Shown here: piece after piece, positions 12,987-14,691 of the stretch
Layout: every line of letters begins with the position of its first letter
How positions within the stretch are numbered: the stretch's first letter is position 1
NCBI GenBank assembly: GCA_966186435.1
Contig: CBIFWW010000083.1
Span: 1 to 14,691 of the forward strand
Reading direction: 5' to 3'
Length of the DNA stretch: 14,691 nt
DNA from: CBIFWW01 sp966186435
GTDB lineage: Bacteria > Pseudomonadota > Gammaproteobacteria > Enterobacterales > Enterobacteriaceae
Notes under the pieces: generated by a model
Told to the model about the DNA's origin: nothing
Database searches by the model: none
Seen by the model: the letters and a program-made list of their open reading frames with translations, nothing else
Made by a program: the position numbers and the translations under genes

Positions 12987-14288
12987 TTACAACGCGGAGA
13001 TGTATTTAAGCATCACCCCCGCTGCGATAGCGGAGCCAATCACCCCGGCCACGTTTGGCCCCATGGCATGCATCAGTAAAAAGTTTTGCCCGTCGGTTTC
13101 TAAACCAACCTTATTAGAGACCCTGGCGGCCATCGGCACGGCAGAAACCCCTGCAGAGCCAATCAGCGGATTGATGGGGTGTCGGCTTAATGCATTCATT
13201 AACTTCGCCATCAGTACCCCGGTGGCGGTACCCACACAAAATGCTATCACCCCAAGCAACAAAATCCCCAATGTTTGGGGCTGCAAGAATTTATCGGCCA
13301 CCAGTTTCGCGCCGACGGACAGCCCCAGAATCAGGGTGACGATATTAATCAGGGCGTTTTGCACCGTATCGCTTAACCGTGCTACTACCCCGCTTTCGCG
13401 CATTAGGTTGCCAAAACAGAACATCCCTAATAACGGTGCGGCATCGGGCAGCAGTAGGGCAACCAGCAGTAACAGCACAATCGGGAACAATATCTTTTCT
13501 CTAGGGCTGACATTGCGTAGTTGCACCATGCGAATTTTCCGCTCTGCATCGGTGGTTAACCATTTCATGATCGGCGGTTGGATCAGCGGGACCAGTGCCA
13601 TATAGGAATAAGCCGCTACGGCAATGGCCCCTAATAGCTCCGGAGCAAGCTTACTGGATAGGTAAATCGCGGTCGGGCCGTCGGCCCCGCCAATAATGCC
13701 AATTGCCGCCGCCTGGGGGAGGGTGAAGTGAATAAAACCCAGGTAATTAAGCCCCAGCGCGCCAAGCACGGTGGCGAAGATACCAAACTGCGCGGCAGCG
13801 CCCAATAACAAGGTCCGTGGATTAGCCAATAACGGTCCGAAATCCGTCATCGCACCGACCCCCATAAAAATCACCAGCGGGGCGACTCCTGAGGCGATGG
13901 CTACTTGGTAAAACACCGCCAAAATACCCGGCGCATACCCTACATTGACGGCCAGCGCTTCAATCGCGCTCTGTGTTAAAGGCGGAGCCAGCGCCAGAGC
14001 TTCTTTAATAGCCACCAGGCTTGGCATACAGTGGAGTTTTTCGGCTACCATGGCTAACTGCACGGGGTCACCAGCTGCCAGTAAACTTTCCACTGCCGTC
14101 AATGCCAGACCCGCCTGGGGTATATTGGCCAGCAGCCCTCCAAAACCAATGGGCAGCAATAGCAGCGGCTCAAATTTTTTGGCGATAGCCAGCCACAACA
14201 GCAATAAACAGATTGCCAGCATAATGGCCTGTCCGGGCTGCAAATATAACAGCCCCACGCTTTTTGCCAGTTGAGTTAGGCTCTCCAT
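12987..14288 (-). CDS. oadB: Oxaloacetate decarboxylase beta subunit (Na+ pump)
   Basis: Integral membrane subunit of the oxaloacetate decarboxylase Na+ pump. It decarboxylates carboxybiotin carried by OadA and couples this to Na+ export. It has 433 residues, the same as K. pneumoniae OadB, with many hydrophobic segments. Residues known to be needed in the Klebsiella protein are at matching positions: D203 in GGADGP, Y229, N373, G377, S382, R389 and N412. The N-terminus and C-terminus read as a complete family member. It starts 8 bases after the oadA stop, with GGGGGAG just before the ATG, so oadA and oadB are cotranscribed and probably coupled. It is followed by a 115-base gap with a hairpin before citA. 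It belongs to anaerobic citrate fermentation, downstream of citrate lyase. Confidence 0.97.
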   Translation of the reverse strand: MESLTQLAKSVGLLYLQPGQAIMLAICLLLLWLAIAKKFEPLLLLPIGFGGLLANIPQAGLALTAVESLLAAGDPVQLAMVAEKLHCMPSLVAIKEALALAPPLTQSAIEALAVNVGYAPGILAVFYQVAIASGVAPLVIFMGVGAMTDFGPLLANPRTLLLGAAAQFGIFATVLGALGLNYLGFIHFTLPQAAAIGIIGGADGPTAIYLSSKLAPELLGAIAVAAYSYMALVPLIQPPIMKWLTTDAERKIRMVQLRNVSPREKILFPIVLLLLVALLLPDAAPLLGMFCFGNLMRESGVVARLSDTVQNALINIVTLILGLSVGAKLVADKFLQPQTLGILLLGVIAFCVGTATGVLMAKLMNALSRHPINPLIGSAGVSAVPMAARVSNKVGLETDGQNFLLMHAMGPNVAGVIGSAIAAGVMLKYISAL

Positions 14289-14296
14289 GGCTCCCC

Positions 14297-14691
14297 CTAT
14301 GCCAGCTGCATCAGCCGATCGCCGCAGGCAACGGCATCCCCGGCTTTGACGGCAATCATAGTGATGACCCCGGCCTGGGGCGCCCGGACTTCGGTTTCCA
14401 TCTTCATCGCCTCAAGGATCAGAAGCACTTCATTGCTCGCTACCCTTTGCCCTTCTGTCACCAGAACCTTGAAGATGGTGCCCGCCAACGGGGCGTGGAC
14501 CTCCACTTGAGGCGTTTGACCAACGTTCGATGATGCAGGCATGGGTGCCGGGGTTGGGGCCTGAGGAACGAGATCCTCCCCCTCACGGACCCGCACCACG
14601 AATTTTTTTCCATCTACTTCCAGGGTATAGACCCCTGGTGTCGGGGCCACCGCCGGCTGGCGGTTATTAGCCGGGGCGGGTTGCCCTGGGG
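14297..14691 (-). CDS. oadA: Oxaloacetate decarboxylase alpha subunit, C-terminal part (biotin carrier)
   Basis: Partial gene cut by the right edge; about 130 C-terminal residues are present. OadA transfers the carboxyl group of oxaloacetate to biotin. The carboxyltransferase domain lies outside the window. What is visible is a Pro/Ala-rich flexible linker (two Pro/Ala stretches around GVYTLEVDGKKF) and the biotinyl domain, with the biotinylation motif EAMKMETE; the modified Lys is encoded at 14402-14404. The end (KAGDAVACGDRLMQLA, TAG stop) is typical of the subunit. A biotin domain could also belong to another biotin-dependent enzyme such as pyruvate carboxylase subunit B. The immediate oadB neighbour, 8 bases away, makes OadA the best reading. 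Confidence 0.92.
   Translation of the reverse strand, partial: PGQPAPANNRQPAVAPTPGVYTLEVDGKKFVVRVREGEDLVPQAPTPAPMPASSNVGQTPQVEVHAPLAGTIFKVLVTEGQRVASNEVLLILEAMKMETEVRAPQAGVITMIAVKAGDAVACGDRLMQLA

Noticed and set aside
13000..13605. Plus-strand open frame of 201 codons opposite oadB
   Set aside because: It is an antisense shadow of a hydrophobic membrane protein gene; the sequence is low-complexity Ser/Thr/Ala/Ile-rich and resembles nothing known.
1..14691. Insertion sequences, transposases, tRNA genes, CRISPR arrays or attachment-site repeats
   Set aside because: I looked for repeated spacer patterns, terminal inverted repeats, transposase-like proteins and tRNA cloverleafs at the chitinase and citrate-operon borders and saw none. 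This was by eye only; a repeat search or tRNA scan could still find weak ones.

Overview
The window is chromosomal DNA of a gammaproteobacterium in the Enterobacterales. The protein sequences of NhaA, NhaR, S20, RibF, IleS, LspA, FkpB and IspH look close to full-length Escherichia coli relatives, and the order nhaA-nhaR / rpsT / ribF-ileS-lspA-fkpB-ispH is the conserved enteric order. Two blocks that flank this core are not in the E. coli K-12 locus: a GH18 chitinase before nhaA and a citrate-fermentation operon after ispH. This suggests a relative of Yersinia, Serratia or similar genera (Yersiniaceae), but the genus is an inference and cannot be fixed from this stretch alone.

Layout. (1) 74-1864 (+): a signal-peptide-less, subfamily-A-like GH18 chitinase with an acidic linker and a C-terminal chitin-binding module, closed by its own hairpin terminator. 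(2) 2019-4138 (+): nhaA (Na+/H+ antiporter) and its LysR-type regulator nhaR, with a UUCG-loop hairpin between them. A strong bidirectional terminator (4150-4175) separates nhaR from convergent rpsT (4198-4461, -), which starts with TTG and has two promoters. (3) 4789-10499 (+): ribF-ileS-lspA-fkpB-ispH, a tight run with three touching or overlapping junctions (FAD/FMN synthesis, isoleucyl-tRNA charging, lipoprotein signal peptidase, PPIase, last step of the MEP isoprenoid pathway). (4) 10549-14691 (-): the promoter-distal end of an oadGAB-citAB operon of the Klebsiella type: C-terminus of oadA (biotin carrier domain), oadB (sodium-pumping decarboxylase membrane subunit), citA and citB (citrate-sensing two-component system). 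citS and oadG are expected beyond the right edge.

How the genes work together. OadA and OadB belong to a decarboxylase that turns oxaloacetate from citrate cleavage into pyruvate and CO2 while exporting Na+. CitA senses external citrate and CitB activates the operon. NhaA and NhaR handle Na+ export and Na+ sensing in a separate transcription unit. The ribF-ispH run is housekeeping.

I did not see a clearly new system. The points most worth a second look are the chitinase (its relation to insecticidal-toxin chitinases, its lack of a signal peptide and its position before nhaA), a long hairpin overlapping a possible promoter between oadB and citA, and a nine-base homopolymer inside citA.
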